Shown here piece by piece: positions 63,063-64,000 of a DNA stretch of 64,000 nt; positions within the stretch are counted from its first letter, which is position 1, and each line of letters opens with the position of its first letter. The stretch covers positions 618,550-682,549 of the forward strand of contig NZ_LT960614.1 of assembly GCF_900231165.1 (NCBI RefSeq), given 5' to 3'. The notes under the pieces were generated by a model. It made no database searches. It was not told where the DNA came from and saw only the letters and a program-made list of their open reading frames with translations. The position numbers and the translations under genes are program-made. The stretch is from Hartmannibacter diazotrophicus. GTDB taxonomy: Bacteria; Pseudomonadota; Alphaproteobacteria; Rhizobiales; Pleomorphomonadaceae.

Positions 63063-64000
63063 TCAGCCTTTGCGTCCGCCGAGCGCGACGCCGGTGAAGG
63101 TCTGGTTCAGATGCATGGTCCGGTACTGCTCGCCATAGGTGTTGAAGCCAAAGACGCGGTGCTGCCGATAGACGGAGCCGAGGTCGTGCAGCACCTGCCT
63201 GTTCTGTGCGTCGAGCCGTCTCAGGATGCAGTCGAAGCCGATCACGAAATCGATGCCGTCGACGTCTTTTTCCATTTGTTCGAGGGCCTTCGTCGTGCTT
63301 TCGACGAGGTCGACAGCCTTTGCTACCGTCAGCACCACGCCGTCGTCTATTGCACAAAAGAAGGTGAGGGAGCCGTCGGGATTCGTGTTGCGCAGCGAGC
63401 GGCAGAAATACTCGCCGCCGACACGTACGACCATGGGGTGCGAGGCGAAGCCGAAGGGCGTGAGCGTCGCCGGATCGAGGCCGACGACCTCGGCATATTC
63501 GTAGGCCGCCATCTCGGCGTTGAGTTCGTGGACGATGCGCTTTTCCGGTTCCGACCGGGTGACGACCAGCCGCGCCGCCGTCGGCTCGAAATTCTCCGTC
63601 TTGAAGACCTTGAACGGACGTTCGGTGTGGACGAGCAACAGCAGCGCCGCGTCGCGGTGCGCCTTGCCGTCATGCAGGAGAAAGGTGCCGTCGAAGGTGA
63701 GGTCGTCGCCGGCCGATCCGCCGACGAGAGGGATGCCGCCGAGCGCCCAGTCGAGCGCCGAGACGATGGCCTCTTCCCGGTAGCACAGGCCGTCGATGAG
63801 GCTCATCGCGAAGATTTGATCGTCGCGGCCGGCCGGGCAGCGCCGGTTGAGCTCCGATTTCAGCCGGGCGACGGCCGCCGAGCATTCCTCCACGCCAAGG
63901 CTGCTGACGGAGGCGATGACCGTCGAGACGACGGAGAAGCCTCTCCTGGGAAAGGCGATCGCCACGGCGCCGTGGTCGCTGATGCCGAGATTGGAAATCT
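63063..64000 (-). CDS. FIST-domain sensor protein (partial, N-terminus beyond window edge; NosP-like)
   Basis: At least 312 residues; the frame runs through the right edge with no stop, so the true start lies outside. A FIST_N region (CPAGRDDQIFAMSLIDG, then GGSAGDDLTF) is followed by FIST_C (FFCAIDDGVVL, then EKDVDGIDFVIGFDCILRR and the tail FGFNTYGEQYRTMHLNQTF). FIST proteins are input sensors; NosP members bind haem and sense nitric oxide. It precedes a NahK-like hybrid kinase with a three-base gap, the usual NosP-NahK arrangement. Confidence 0.85.
   Translation of the reverse strand, partial: ISNLGISDHGAVAIAFPRRGFSVVSTVIASVSSLGVEECSAAVARLKSELNRRCPAGRDDQIFAMSLIDGLCYREEAIVSALDWALGGIPLVGGSAGDDLTFDGTFLLHDGKAHRDAALLLLVHTERPFKVFKTENFEPTAARLVVTRSEPEKRIVHELNAEMAAYEYAEVVGLDPATLTPFGFASHPMVVRVGGEYFCRSLRNTNPDGSLTFFCAIDDGVVLTVAKAVDLVESTTKALEQMEKDVDGIDFVIGFDCILRRLDAQNRQVLHDLGSVYRQHRVFGFNTYGEQYRTMHLNQTFTGVALGGRKG

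Noticed and set aside
60745-63357. 870-codon minus frame over the kinase
   Set aside because: Out of frame with the histidine kinase H-box and receiver; low-complexity Arg/Pro translation.

Overview
The window reads as a chromosomal segment of a GC-rich alphaproteobacterium, most likely of the order Hyphomicrobiales (Rhizobiales). Pointers are a SAM-II riboswitch ahead of a metZ-type gene, a class I lysyl-tRNA synthetase, an OlsB-like ornithine-lipid acyltransferase, DUF1236, DUF2244 and RcnB-like proteins, and the gene order mutS - glnD - murJ - trpS. Genus and species cannot be read from the sequence alone. Most of the window is densely packed housekeeping DNA; high GC produces very long antisense shadow ORFs, which are left out.

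Layout. 1-3178: the end-truncated gene of a periplasmic amino-acid-type binding protein and a large processive glycosyltransferase. 3167-4601: a tRNA-Gly(CCC) gene with a 1.36-kb insertion bounded by a perfect 44-bp repeat of the tRNA 3' half. The insertion carries one A/T-richer PIN-nuclease gene and no integrase; this is the most unusual structure in the window. 4905-9331: a secreted Cys-repeat protein, a cold-shock gene, a duplicated-domain dCTP deaminase, a YigZ protein and a LysR regulator. 9419-13175: a sulfur locus, with methanethiol oxidase and a membrane partner divergent from a SAM-II/terminator-controlled O-succinylhomoserine sulfhydrylase. 13236-20910: small genes (RcnB-like, CDP-alcohol phosphotransferase, ApaG, TerB, glyoxalase-fold), class I LysRS, a MarR with a Cys/His tail, two GNATs and a LysR.

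20911-29852: lepA, a Gre-like factor, olsB-like, then a GtrA / DPM1-like GT2 / GT-C trio that looks like a polyprenyl-phosphate-sugar glycosylation module, mepA and a nucleotidyltransferase. 30028-37800 (minus strand): pheT, pheS, a Rieske oxygenase, rplT, rpmI behind a strongly foldable leader, two unrelated genes, and infC with a probable AUU start. 38400-43706: alpha/beta hydrolase, dapB, gpmA, Pmp3-like, an Ada-type methyltransferase, DUF2244 and nth. 43812-56052: an MHYT-PAS-GGDEF-EAL signalling protein, mutS, a DUF1236 protein, glnD, murJ and trpS. 56166-64000: nitroreductase, NifU-like scaffold, a low-GC PD-(D/E)XK nuclease-like orphan, YidB, an unrecognised 370-residue protein, a universal stress protein, and a FIST / hybrid histidine kinase / LuxR response-regulator cluster resembling NosP-NahK nitric-oxide sensing loci.

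Candidates for something undescribed are (i) the integrase-less tRNA-Gly mini-island with its PIN protein, apparently read from the tRNA promoter, (ii) the orphan PD-(D/E)XK gene, (iii) the Gtr/GT-C module and (iv) the rpmI leader RNA. All functions are inferred from sequence pattern; no database search was run.
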